Notes under the pieces: model-generated | Seen by the model: only the letters and a program-made list of their open reading frames with translations | Database searches by the model: none | Told to the model about the DNA's origin: nothing | Position numbers and translations under genes: made by a program | NCBI GenBank assembly: GCA_029851415.1 | Contig: CM056743.1 | Span: 29,462,405 to 29,526,404 of the forward strand | Source of the DNA: Eretmocerus hayati | Lineage: Eukaryota; Arthropoda; Insecta; Hymenoptera; Aphelinidae | Reading direction: 5' to 3' | Length of the DNA: 64,000 nt | Part shown: one piece after another, positions 1-11,692 of the stretch | Layout: each line of letters opens with the position of its first letter | Position numbering within the stretch: the first letter of the stretch is position 1

Positions 1-280
1 ACTCCATTTAGCAATTACGCCGAGAGTTGCAATATGTGATGACCAAATTTGTTATAATATATATTATATATATATAACTGAAGCAAAAGTATATAATGAT
101 TTGCTTTGCTACAAGAAATAATTAATTATAAGAGAATGAGACTTCACGTGAGTGGGAGTATCCAAGAATATCGGGTGAGATGTAATATTTGTGATACTCG
201 TTCATCGATTCCAATAAAACTCGTATCAAAGATCTTGCGAAAAAAATATCCGCTCATGAACTTTTTCGTCTCACCAAATA
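1..280. repeat. Diverged duplicate of the 10985-11275 segment
   Basis: This stretch aligns by eye, same strand, with about 10985-11275. Shared landmarks, in the same order, are a 'caactacg(c/t)cga' type start, a TTTGCTTTA/TTTGCTTTG block, 'atccaagaat', 'gtaata' and 'cattcgttcatcgatt'. Identity is partial, with indels. The other copy lies just downstream of the first PB1 gene, so a further duplicated unit may continue to the left of the window. No reading frame here looks conserved between the two copies. Confidence 0.5.
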
Positions 281-746
281 ATATAGAGACTAAACTGACT
301 CTAAACGGTGGTTGAAAAGAAGAGGAATATTTGCATCCAAGGATAACCCTGATGAATGGCACGGCACACACCGAGATATCGAGAAGTTGAAAAGACGAAA
401 AAATTTCATCATGTTGACTGCGATGAGGATCATCAAAAATCACATCTAGAACGTAGTTTCAAGAGTTTGGATGAAGTTAAACCATTTAGCTTAGTTTCAA
501 CATTTATGTACAAAATAGATTTTGTTAAAAAACCATCAAGTACCATAAAACGTGCATTTCTTACTACTCATTCTAGGAAATGTATAATGTCAAAATAATA
601 TTCCAGAATACCGGGAGATAGGGACCTTTTATAACTACAAACTAAAGATGATAAATACAAGTCTTAATAGTTTATCATAGATATTATCTAATTAAACAGG
701 GTATCACTCTCGGAATCAGTGTATCTAGTTTCAGATCAATTTCATC

Positions 747-3095
747 TCAAGAACAAGGTCCTGATAGACCACGAGGCACTTTAGGTAAAGCAAAAAGATT
801 TGTTATCAAGCTTTTCATAGTTTTCGTTGATGCAATAATCAGGGGTGATGGCATGTGGAAGTGTGTCCAAGCTTTGAAAACTAGATTTTTTGCTTTCTCC
901 AATAAATCGAAATCAGGATGGTTCAAACTGAGAGAACAAGCCTCTAACTGTTTCGATATCGCATCAATTTCTCTCTTAATTTGTGCTCCTATCAAGGAAT
1001 TTCTGATTTCAGCGACACAAATTTCCTGGAAAATGCGATACATTAGGTCAACTTCATCAATTTGCAGAAATAGTATCATACATTTTTAATAAATATTCGA
1101 GTCAATTGCAGTTAAGAAGCATTTTGCATCATAATTCAAGATTAGGTTTTTAGAGCGGAAAATTTCATCAACACGAAGGTTTCTTGTAATCCAAAAGATC
1201 CATGTATAGAACTGATGATCAACTCACAGTCAGCTTCTTATTATCTTGTAGAGTAGCAGACCAATTTTGCGTGCAAGCTATGCAATCGCAAGAGGAGTTG
1301 TAGAATAATCGATGTTGGGACTGACGTTCAGATTTTGGAGTACATTCGTATATAGATGATTCCGTATACGAACACAACTAATGGAGTAATGTTTCATACA
1401 AGTAAAATAATAATCAGCATGGGTTTTAAATGAGAATTATCTGAAATAATGAATGTAATCACCTTTTCACCTTCCTTGATCGGCCTTAGAGCAAATAAAA
1501 TGAGCTTATTGCCTTCAACTACACAGTGCCCAACATTAGGAAAACATCCAATGATGGTCATTAAAGACGTTACCACAATAGAGACAGTTTTTGGGTCTTC
1601 ATCTGCTCCACAGGGGCACTTTTCATACTCAGGTTCTTTCGGATAGTCATCCAAATCTTCAGGATCAGCAAGCTTGCTCTGCAAATTTAAGGTTTCAAAT
1701 TTCCTAGTACATGTACAAGGTTAATAATCATTATGAGCCAACATACAGCATAACATCCGCTAGTGATTATTGTGCAAAATTTCAATAATAAAGCACCAAC
1801 AAAAATAGCAACATCATCCTTCCGCAGGTCATGCAAATTGAGGGGGCTGTAAGACTGATTGAAAATTTGAGTGTTACTAGCAAGACCAATGAGAGCTATG
1901 GTACAGCTCCTAACACAAGAATCGAGATCCTCATCTATACTGCGAACTGGCACCGTATAAACGCTCTTATAGCTCGTGAATTGTTCAACTTCCGGGTAAT
2001 TTTTGACCTGGGCACCTGAAACAAGATATTTTGTGGTACATTTACAACAGAGGAGCTATAATTATTCACGGTACCTCGACGTTTATCCAGCGACTCTAAT
2101 TCTCTTTGCAGCTCACAAATATCACCAGCTTCTTTCAATGCTCTGAAGAACATGCTGATAAGGAAAGGGATATCGGTATACCTTTCCAATGGAATCATCT
2201 TTTCCATGCGTAATAAGACAGAGCATTCTATATCATGATATTGGCTCCATACTTGGTTCTTGCATTTCTCAGAACAAAATAAACGTAAGGAACAGTAATC
2301 GCAAGGTACAACAGTCCACAAGAATTCAAGACAGTTGGAGCAGTATTCAAACGCATTTTCATTCATCAGATAATTTTGCCATGGCTTCTCAACAGTCAAT
2401 ATGTCTCCAGGTGCAAAATCTCGAGCTGCTACCAAGTGCCTGCCATATATCTTTGAGTAATCTATCTTCACAGAATCCCATATACTGGACCGTTCAACTT
2501 TTGCAATCAATTTGTTAACTTGTTTCCTTGTCATATCTTCTTTAGGTTTATCTAATTTGTTATTTTTAACCACTGACTGAGCTTTCCTGATCAATTTTTC
2601 AAGAACTGATTTGTCTTTTTCTGGATCTTCTAGTTTGTCTAGAAAGAAATTAGCTTTCTGCAAACAACTCTTATTTTCAGATGAACCCAGAGCTGTAAGA
2701 CATTCTGCCTTTCTGCATAACAGCTTGATTCTCAGACATGATGACTCAGAGATTTCCAAGGCTTTGTCAATTTCACACACACATTCTTTGTATTTGTGAA
2801 GATGTCGTAGTAGAGCAGATTTATTCCCAAATGCTAAAGCAAGTATCTCTGACCTATTAGGTGCATATGCGATGCTTTTATTGTAATATAGTAATATTTG
2901 AAAATGTTCATGAGGACGGTGATCTTCTTGTCGGTATAGCTGATTCCCGGAGTCTCTAAATTCTTCAGAAAGCTGAGCGCTTTTACATAGTGGTCTTTTT
3001 GGAGACTCATCACACTCTAGCATGCATTGAATTAGATTCTTATCCTTTGCAATGAGTTTGAGCTCCCTCCGGATTCTATCCTTTGACGTTTCCAT
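747..3095 (-). CDS. SMYD4-like SET/MYND-domain protein with eroded SET core
   Basis: Five exons: 3095-2075, 2015-1747, 1678-1463, 1377-1228 and 1025-747. The introns are 59, 68, 85 and 202 bp, and the phases join to 644 codons plus stop. The start is the ATG of METSK; a likely 5'UTR intron ends just upstream. Residues about 45-135 look like TPR helices. The MYND zinc finger is complete, with Cys252, 255, 265, 268, 274, 278, His287 and Cys291. The N-terminal SET strand is GRHLVAARDFAPGDIL (about 218-232). The post-SET cysteines CDCIAC are at 532-537. In the family the SET core carries NHSCxPN; here it reads TIIGCFPN (471-478), so the Asn-His that contacts SAM and substrate is gone. SMYD4 proteins are lysine methyltransferases or chromatin adaptors. 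This one is probably a non-catalytic scaffold. The family call is strong, the last exon is less certain, and no orthologue name is offered. Confidence 0.8.
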
Positions 3096-3212
3096 TTCAA
3101 CAATCTGTAGGTTTGATGAATGGATGAAAATAAATCCTGCATTGTGCTTAAAATTTCTACCTGACCTCCTGATAAATACTACAGCATGACCAAAAATATG
3201 AATGACTCTCAA

Positions 3213-4289
3213 GCTCTGCCATTGCTATACGTTGTCTCTGATTAGTCTGCCATATTTATCGGCTTCAAGCCCAGAATAATTTTAACAAATTCCTGATATA
3301 TATAGCTCACTCCCAACATGCAATGAACAAATCACAAAGAAGTTTTGACATGTTCTCTGGAGAACGCATGCATAAAACATCATTTTGATATATCACAAAC
3401 ATGACAAAAATAATGATTTGTATTGAACACTATGGTAGACAAACTTACAGATGTCAGAAAGTAGGAATGATGCACTTGGTAGAATCATTCAGTTTGACCT
3501 CTTTTGCGGCACACGTGACAGTTCAAAGTTCTAAATCACACTGCAAAACACAAAAAGTGTCGTAATTTTCTACAGCTTGGCCACTGAATATTGTTAACAA
3601 ATGAACTAGAAATCAACTAACACACGACTTAAAGAGCGGGACCGGGCCGGGACACGGTAGCGAAAAGTTTTCTGTCGGCTGCTTGGTTCGCGCGGCGCGA
3701 TTGAATCATGAAGAGCCAAAGCAACCTTTATAAGTATCGAACGTGTATTTCTGATTTTTTCAGATATACTTTCCTGTCAATACAGAATACTATGTGTGAT
3801 GGTAAAGTCAGGAATTACGAAGACTGAAATTTCACGTAATAAAAAAAAGAAACATTCAGAGTCATATGAACGAAATGCTCATCGGCGAAATAAATTTCGA
3901 TCATTCGGTTATTTTTTACTACTTATTGCGGTCGTGTAATTACCAAAACTTCTTGGATTTGAAAAAATTTGACACTCAACAATTAACTGTGACGGAACGC
4001 GAACACGATAAGAATTAATTTTCGGAAAAATCACAATACCTTACAAATCCAAATATTATATATTTTGAGAAATCTAAGAGATGAATTTTACCCACACTTT
4101 GAAATTATTATGAGACCTGTGAGCATGGTAAAATCGACCATCAAATTGATTCAACGGGTACTCCTAAAAAATGCTTATAGCTGCAAAATGACCAGTGGAC
4201 GAATTGGTGAAAGAGTCATCACATTGTACAATATTGTTGCAAATCGAATATTTTTCCACTTTCCCTTCATCGCTGATCACGACTGGCTT
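3213..4289. other. Gene-free stretch upstream of the SMYD-like gene
   Basis: No coding exon could be supported. The minus-strand SMYD-like gene must start transcribing in here. On the minus strand a GT donor at about 3163 (CAG|GTAGAAATT) and an acceptor at about 3105 (CCTACAG|ATTG) suggest one 5'UTR intron. A short GC-rich patch at 3633-3660 is the only compositional change and could mark the promoter. The rest is AT-rich and featureless by eye. Confidence 0.4.
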
Positions 4290-5131
4290 TGAGGTGCAAA
4301 CTAGGTATCAACAAAATGTCTGCGAAATCCGACTATAGGGTGCTTTTAGGGGCTCTTACTTATTAAGAATCCGTTTTCACATAATTAATCGTATCAGTTC
4401 ATAATTCTAAGTGGGTGATTTTTCTCTATATAATTAGTATGGGATGAAATGTATCATTTAGGCTATAAAACAGCGCATTTCTTCTATAACTCGAAGAGTA
4501 TCTATTCAATCGGGAAACGAGTGGAATAACTATTCGTAGAACATTTCAAGATCTACGAAGAAAATCTCATGACAATTCTTCTAGTGTTGCGTCCATTACG
4601 AGCTATAAGACAACATTGTTGAAATGTTCTTGATTTTGTAATATTTTCACGATACATCATACTCTAATATTCTATATTTCCAGAATTTTTCGCAAAGCCA
4701 GGAGATTGTCCAGACCACATTCTTTGGATATATTCGATAAAAATGCGAGGAAGAAGCTCTAACAAATCTTCCCGCTTCCGTAAATGTGCTGAAAATATAA
4801 AATGACGGATAGTGAAAATATTGCAAAAACCATGGAACTCGGACAAGAATGCCTTGGAATCCGAAATGGACGCATCATTCGAAGAATTGTCCTGAGACTT
4901 TTTCTGTAGATCTTGAAAAGACTTACAAAGAATTTTTCTGCACCTTTTCCGAATAAATATCCAGAGTGGTGGACAAAATACGTGGTTTTATAGCACAACT
5001 GGATACTTTTCATCCCCATCTACTCCGCATTTAAAAATATGAACCGATACGATTTAGGTGAAAAAAGAGCTCCCGAAAGCACCCTAATAGTGGGATTTCA
5101 CAGGCATTTTTGTGACACCTATCGCACCTTG
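4290..5131. mobile_element. Foldback (hairpin) MITE, about 840 bp
   Basis: The two halves are imperfect reverse complements of each other. The left end GAGGTGC...TATAGGGTGCTTTT (4291-4355) pairs with AAAGCACCCTAATAG...CGCACCTT (5075-5130). The match continues inward through 'atcgtatcagttcata', 'tcaagatctac', 'tgcgtccatt' and 'aatattttcac' almost to the centre near 4720. The arms are about 380 bp, so the element can fold as one long hairpin. It has no coding capacity. The target duplication is not clear. Confidence 0.8.
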
Positions 5132-5763
5132 ACGCGAAGTGTGGATAGAGTAATCAATAGATTTAGATGACTCCCAAAAAAGAGATCTTGTCTATGATCT
5201 CTTCTGGCAATATCTGCCAACAGATTTTTTCAATTTTAAACAATTAATCGCCATACATATGAATTATAGGATTTATCTATTCAAGAATCATTTTTTCAGA
5301 AACATCGCATATTACTGTTCAGCGTGATAAAATATATAATAATGTAAGATAGTTGTGAAAAATGTCGTTCGAAACTACTATACATACCCAGATGTGTAGG
5401 CATGCAAAAAGACAATGGCTGATGTATCTAAATAAATTCTGGTCAATTTTGGCAAAACAAAGTTCATCTATAGCTAAGTGTATCAAAACCAAAGTGTGTA
5501 TGATACTATACTATTGCCCTCTTCTCTGATCTCATACCTTATCCTACCAACTCTATATCCTGAAATATTTCAAGACCTCACAACTATATATATGTATACA
5601 TACGTGCAGAATAGGTATGTAGGTATTACTTATTCCTTGTGTTTTCGTCGAGTAGTTTTCCAGTGTTACTCAAGCCATCACAAGGTCAATACACGCGAGT
5701 AAGCTTCCTGTATGAGGTATTCGTTTGTTCTATTTCCATTGGAAAATTTTGCATTCTTCAAAT
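5132..5763. other. Intergenic stretch before the first PB1 gene
   Basis: No coding exon or repeat could be supported. The plus-strand PB1 gene beginning at 5764 must have its promoter and 5'UTR here. I see no clear TATA box placed usefully; AT-rich words are too common to be informative. Confidence 0.35.
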
Positions 5764-8700
5764 ATGCCTCAAAGACGAAGAAGTAGGCGAATTAAAAGGC
5801 TGCAATCAGCTGCTAAAAAAGAATCAATTCCTGAATCGAAATCCCAGCTGGAGCAAGTAGGCTCGCAAGTAGGTGTAGAAGATGAATCAAGTTGCGAACA
5901 AAATCATACAAATGGTGATGGATATCATCGAATGCGACTCGACCAAAGTGAAACTTTTGGAAGAGTAAACCTTATACGCTTGGATGAGCAAGTTGATATC
6001 GATGCTGAATTACATTCAAGGTAACTTCATCAATCTAAACTTTGAATTTTGTTCATTGCTGTCTGTAATCAACTCGATGTTATCGGTGCTACTCGTTGTG
6101 TATGGTACGCTGCATTTTTTGAGAGCTCTTTTTGAAAATGAGTCTCGGCACGATTCCGTCCACATAGAGGAAAACGCTCACTAAGGAACAAAAATACGTA
6201 TTTTGAACAAAAATACGTAAAATCAAAGCGATCGTACTTGTTTCTATAGTCCTTACATGATTTGAGGGGCAATTGCATGATATGTGTTTCAGTAAGGTTT
6301 CATGCATGCAAAGCTTCATGTGATGGCGCACCATTATGTCTGGACAGAATTTTTGAGGGTGATTTCCTGTGAGATGACACTCCAAATTTTATACCACTTT
6401 TAAAATGTAATGTTTGTCTTTAGAAATGATTTCAAAAACGTGTTTCTCGTATTCAGCCTAATCTAGATTGTTTCTGATATCATGGAATTTTCCGATTGGA
6501 ATCTCAAAATATAATTTTTCTTGGAAGATGAACCCTTTTCTATCAATAAAAAGCTATATAAATGCGATTGCCTCTTTCAAAATGACACTGTGCTCTAGGG
6601 TGCTCAAATAAATACATGCATTATGCTATATTGCATTAAAAGAGAGAGCCGGTACAGCGATATGATCAGTGCTTCCGAGTGTATAAAATAACTACATGGT
6701 TTTGACAAAAGTTGGAAAAATGCAAGGTCTCAAAATGATTATTTTTGAGAGAGTGACGTCAAAACGTTCGCTGCGGGGCCGGTTTTTTGCAGTTTTACGA
6801 ATTAGATTTCCGAATTCTGTCAAATACGTCTGGATCGGAGCAAACCTTTTTTTGGCCTAATAATACTCATGTTCATGCCCTCACCAGTAGAGTAAATCAC
6901 CATGAAAGATTCTCATTGCAAATATTTTTCGAGGCATTATGAGCCGGTAAAGGTTGAATAATGGAAAATTGCGGAACCCACAGATGCAGTTTCTTACAAA
7001 AACGTACACATCTGCATTTTCAACGATTTTGAGTTTTTGATATCATTGAATTCATTAAAAATAACAGAATCGAACGGTTCACTCAGCATGCGACAATAAA
7101 GATTTACCGTGGAGAAAATTTCAATGGAAAGTTCAAAATCCTATATGAGACGATGTACTTCTAGAACTTTCAGATCGATTTTCTCAGCTTGACCAAATTG
7201 TAGATGTGTAGGTTCTTGTAAGAAACTGCAGAGTCCGGTGGGCCCCACTAGTTGAAACCATGTAGACACTAATGATACATATTTTAATTTCTATTATTCG
7301 ATTCAAGTACGATTCATGATGTATTTCAGCATAACAAGTCAAATCTCGAGAACATCATCAGTTTCCACCTTGTATGAGTTTTCACTGCGGTTATCATCAG
7401 ATGATGAGTCTACTGAGTCCATCACTGAAACTTCTTCAAGATCAACAGAGCCTAATGACACCGCTCCACGTCGTGGCCCCGGGCCGAAAAGATCAAAGAC
7501 TGTAAGTAAAATATGACAAAAATGAAATGAAGGTTTTTTGACGTTAAAGTTAACGAGCACGATTACATGGTTTTTATTGATAATCAGTATCGAGATCGCT
7601 TTTTGATTTTTGGAAGTTGTATCATGATTTATTGTGTAATTTCATGAGCTCTGCACCTCGTATTCAACAGTAAGAACGCACTTTTAGATTATTACGATTA
7701 TTTTGTTGAAAATTACTAAAGTTCACGCGACACCATTACAGTATAAAACGATGCCATGCATTGATGAAGCTGTTCAATAAATCTGAATCACATTTTTCCT
7801 GCGAGCTCTGATCGATGAGCAAAACTATCACCGGTTTGATTGTGGATCTCGTAGATACTTGAAAAATCATAAAGTATGATCAATTAGTTTTAGACATTCA
7901 ACAGCTCTTCGTGTCCTCAAAACCGTCTTTCGAAAAATAAAGAAAGGGAAAAAGCGAATAAGAATCAATAAGCTGGCAAGAATGATCGTAGGTACTTATG
8001 ATGCTCATGCACATTTTGAAAAGAAAATATTGGAAATCGAAAAATAACAAGTCGTGCTGCAGAGTGTGATTGATATATTCATAATCGATTGCGCAAATAT
8101 GTTGGCGCAAATATGTCGCCAACATATTTGCGAGATCTTGAACTGAATCCAAATTTCATTCAATTCATCCTCCCTAGATGCACTAGAAAATGGGAAATTT
8201 TGAGTTCAGATATGAAATTTATATTTTTTAAATCAGTTTCCAAATACGATGCAAGAATCTACTTCGAAAAGTTACTTATAAATTTAAATTGAAGTTACCA
8301 AGATGTTTATTCTATGCATGACTGTTTTTAAATGTTTTAAAAATTTGCATAATTCTTGTTCATCTTTCTTCCCACCTATTTCTGTATTGGTAGCAATACC
8401 TATTCATTTTTCAAATAAACAAACAAATTAATCAGACATCGCATTAGGCTTTGATCAACTCTTTTGCAGTGGCTTTGATTTCATACATTTTAATTCAAAA
8501 TAATAAATTTTATTTTGCAGGGTGTCAAAAGAGTAGATCACTTGTTGCTGGCCAACGCTGGAAATGCGCAAGAGCTTGACATATCCTCGCCAGCAGTCTC
8601 AAAATCCAAAAAAACGAATGTAAGACCACGTGAATCTAGTTGTACCAGGACCCTTTCAAATCCGCTGTCTCGAGAATATCGCAGAAACCAAATTCGCTCA

Positions 8701-10592
8701 TCAATGTCAGATCCGCTGTCTCGAGAATATCGCAGAAACCAAATTCGCTCATCAATGTCAGATGACGAGATTATAGATGTAGTGACTATCCAGCCTGATA
8801 TCTCAATCATTAAACAAGAGGATGAAGTGATTATAATCGAAAATCCACTTCGCAATATTGACTCTAGTCGAACTATCTCAAAGACAAGGTTCCAAATCAA
8901 AGTCTTCGTAAAGAATCTGACCAATGCTTCAGACGAGGATATTGAAATTCGAAAGTTCGAAGCCAGGCTGAATGGTCCTCTGATTCTCCATCAGCTTCAT
9001 GTCAAAATTCGATCAATTTTTCCCAATCTTGTGGGGAAAAATTTCACTCTGCAATGGAAAGGTATGTAAAATAGTACGTTATTAAATAATTTCTCCATAA
9101 TTACCCAATCCTATTTTATCGGGCCCGTAGCATATGGGTGATTTCGTAAAAATAATTTTCCAATTTTTTCTCAAAAAGCCCCGAATTTAACTTTTTTGAA
9201 GTACATTTCTTCATGTAAAATTTTGGGTGTTTCAAAAATCACCAAGCCATATTTTGGATTGTAAAACGATATTCTGCATTTTTCAAATTATATAAGCAAT
9301 TGGTTTTCGCGGGTTTTCGTTCTGAGCTGCAGGCAAAGATCGAAATGATCGCTCGGAAGCAGGGAACCTCATGGACGAGGCGTGAATAGTTTATGGGATT
9401 TTCATGGTGGTCTCCAGCGAACTATTTTTGCCAATTACCTGAGAATTCCAGGTTTTACAGGACAATAAATAGACATTCCCAGGTTCATCTTAGGATCAAA
9501 TCAGTAGTTTCTCGATAATTCTGAGTTAGAAATCGGTATAGTTTTATTCTAGTTTTTCTATTTGTAAACAAGCTGGATGAATTCTTCAGTAAACAAGCTG
9601 GATGAATTCTTCACCTAGTTGTAAGGTATAGAAAACTAGAAAAATCATGGCAAAAAAGAAGATATTCAATCATGAAAGAAGTTCAATGTTAGGCTCGACG
9701 AACTAATGAAGTTCCACATCCTATTATCACATGTCTAGTAGGAGCTAGATCACTTGGAAAAAGACCCAAAAATTGCTAAAATCTGCTACCAGCGAGTTCA
9801 GACACTATAAGGTATTATATATTGGTTGGGCCTCGGGTTGGGCACAAGCGTTGTGCAATATATACAGGGAATCGGGATTATTTCGGTTGAGTGGTTGTGA
9901 GAATTTTCAAAATGCAATCGTTCTCGCAAATTTCCATGATTCGAGTGCAATTTCCCTGACATTTCCCTGATTTCCATGGCGAAAGTGACTTCCCTGAGAA
10001 TTCCCTGATTTCCAAATCGCTAGACACCGTGATTCTGTAGGCACCGAAACATCGGAGAATTGCATACAAAGCTATTACTGTACATCAATAGGTGTTCTTT
10101 TTACATTCTCCGAATACTCTAAAACGCTTTCTGATGACTTACATTGGTTTGGAGTTATGATTATAGTTGAAAAAAAAAATCACGAAATTTCATCAAAAAA
10201 AAGTTTAAGATAGAAATTGTACTTGCATGTCTGGGTCCGAGATAATTTTAGCTAGAAGTAGATGTTCGTAGTTTGACTTATAGATTTGAAAGAGATGACC
10301 ATGAACAAAATCCGACACTCAACTTTTTTCATTATATACCGTTTTTGTCGTGCCGAGCATATGAGATCATTTTTTTTCTCGACAGTCCACCATATATAGA
10401 TGTAAACTGAGTCATAATTTCGTCCTGATTTTAGATTCCAAGGGTGACATGATAACAGTTTCGAGCCGAGAAGAGCTTGTGATAGCTCTGAGGGATATGC
10501 AAAATGATGCTGAATTGGCATTCTACGTGAGAGTTCTCAAGTCCACTACTACTGAGGAAATTTATATTGATCGAGATCAGCCAACAGTCTAA
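5764..10592 (+). CDS. p62-like PB1-domain protein, copy 1
   Basis: Four exons: 5764-6020, 7330-7501, 8521-9061 and 10435-10592, with GT-AG sites and phases 2-0-1, giving 375 aa. The start MPQRRRSRRIKRLQS aligns with the start of the second copy. The N-terminus is basic. Residues 132-143 (RRGPGPKR core) resemble a weak AT-hook. Residues about 240-250 hold IKQE followed by an acidic-flanked VIII run. The PB1 domain spans about 265-360. It has the type II lysine in KVFVKN, the EIRKF strand typical of p62/SQSTM1, and an acidic OPCA segment WKDSKGDMITVSSREEL. In p62 this domain drives head-to-tail polymerisation and binding to atypical PKCs. No ZZ finger, LIR plus UBA region or other p62 domain follows; the protein stops 32 residues after the OPCA segment's ALRDM. 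A tandem 17-residue duplication lies in exon 3. The function is unknown. A self-assembling nuclear or autophagy-linked scaffold is inference. Confidence 0.82.
6973..7250. mobile_element. Short foldback element in PB1-copy-1 intron 1
   Basis: The left end GCAGTTTCTTACAAAAACG (from about 6983) is the near reverse complement of the right end TTCTTGTAAGAAACTGC (7213-7229). The match extends through the flanking CACATCTGCA/TGTAGATGTG and CCCACAG/GGTGGGC words. It ends about 80 bp before the exon 2 acceptor. It is non-coding and probably an old MITE. Confidence 0.55.
8092..8132. repeat. Perfect 16-bp palindromic arms around a 9-nt loop
   Basis: CGCAAATATGTTGGCG (8092-8107) is followed by the loop CAAATATGT and then CGCCAACATATTTGCG (8117-8132), the exact reverse complement. 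The loop repeats part of the arm. It sits in intron 2 of the first PB1 gene. It could be a young hairpin from slipped replication or an excision remnant. Confidence 0.85.
8661..8762 (+). repeat. Exact 51-bp tandem duplication inside coding exon
   Basis: Bases 8661-8711 are repeated without change at 8712-8762. The unit is 17 codons and keeps frame, so PLSREYRRNQIRSSMSD occurs twice in a row in the linker before the PB1 domain. Perfect identity, including third positions, indicates a recent event or ongoing length polymorphism. Confidence 0.95.
9564..9613. repeat. Exact 25-bp tandem duplication
   Basis: The unit beginning GTAAACAAGCTGGATG (9564-9588) is repeated at 9589-9613. It is flanked by CTAGTTTTTCTA (9550-9561) and a reverse-complement-like ATAGAAAACTAG (about 9626-9637), so the pair lies between small inverted repeats. 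It is in intron 3 of the first PB1 gene. Confidence 0.9.
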
Positions 10593-11692
10593 AATATTCC
10601 CCGACTCTTTTGGATCGAGATCCTTCCATCAGGTACCGAAGAACAATCATATTTTATGAAACTAACTTCATTTGGTAACTAACTTACAAACTTGCAAAGA
10701 ACCCAACTTATCTGAGGGGCCTTCTCACAGATCTTCGGTATACTTTTAGTAGGCGATATCAAATTGAAAGCTCGAGTTTGAGCAGCCGAATTTAATTCTA
10801 TAATGAATCAATTACAACAACTACCAATTTCACACAATATGCTTTTCACAATTTCAGGCGGCTGTACTGAGTTGATAATGACTTGAAACGCAGCACATTT
10901 GAGAGCTATTCCTCGCCAGTAAACTTGAATTTTTTCATCAAACACATCCATGATCGAAACTCTTTTTAATGCTCATTCACTGGTCTACTTCATTTTGCAA
11001 CTACGTCGAAGACTGCAACGTAATAATCAAAACTGTTTTGTATCTAGATTATAAAGCAGAATTATGTAATAATTTGCTTTAGAATTGACATCACCAATGA
11101 TGAGAGTGGAACTTTGGGAGAGTATGCTATCCAAGAATGTAGAGTAGAATGTAATAAATCTTACATTCGTTCATCGATTTGAATAAATACCATTTATTGA
11201 TCATGATCAATAAAGGAATATACAAAACAGAGTCTTCAAGAAGAAAAGTTTTCACTCATGAATTTAAACCGTGTTTTTTCGTGTAAACATCGTAGTCAGT
11301 AAATGTCGTACGAAATCACAAATCAAAATTTGAATAATAACTGATAATTTTACGTTTTTTGGAAATAAGATGAGTACCTACACCCCTTACAATAATGTAG
11401 AAGACTACATGATATTACACGAAATCTTTTTGATTCACTGAGCACATAAAATGTTCAATGATTTGCTTTCACTAATGGTAAAGAAGTTGTTTTGTCTGTG
11501 ATCATTGTTCTGATCTAGCGTGGATCTTTTGAAAGAACTTTACTGTGGTGAAATGAGAAACAGTGTATACTCCTGAAAACTGTCCATTACACGATTAAAG
11601 ACTTGGAAATCTTTAGGTATTGACAAGAATTTTTCTATCAAAATTTGCAAAATTAAAAGTTGAATCTTTCCATCTACTGACATTGAAATCGA
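10593..11692. repeat. Duplicated 3' flank of the PB1 gene
   Basis: There is no coding exon. Three parts recur elsewhere in the window on the same strand: 10985-11275 with 1-280; about 11395-11500 with about 22030-22150 (shared words 'cacgaaat', 'gatttgc(t/c)ttcac', 'ggtaaa'); and 11500-11692 onward with 62390-62530. The pattern points to segmental duplication of gene plus flank, not to one transposon family, because no terminal repeats are seen. Confidence 0.5.

Noticed and set aside
1080..1200. An open stretch reading toward the last SMYD exon, interrupted by TAA at 1086-1088, which suggested a broken gene
   Set aside because: A strong acceptor (GCATTTTCCAG at 1026-1036) lies inside the downstream frame and restores phase 0, so the TAA is most simply intronic.
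9830..10030. Repeated TTTCCCTGA words, considered as a tandem array or regulatory site
   Set aside because: Only a few irregular copies; a common low-complexity word in many animal genomes.
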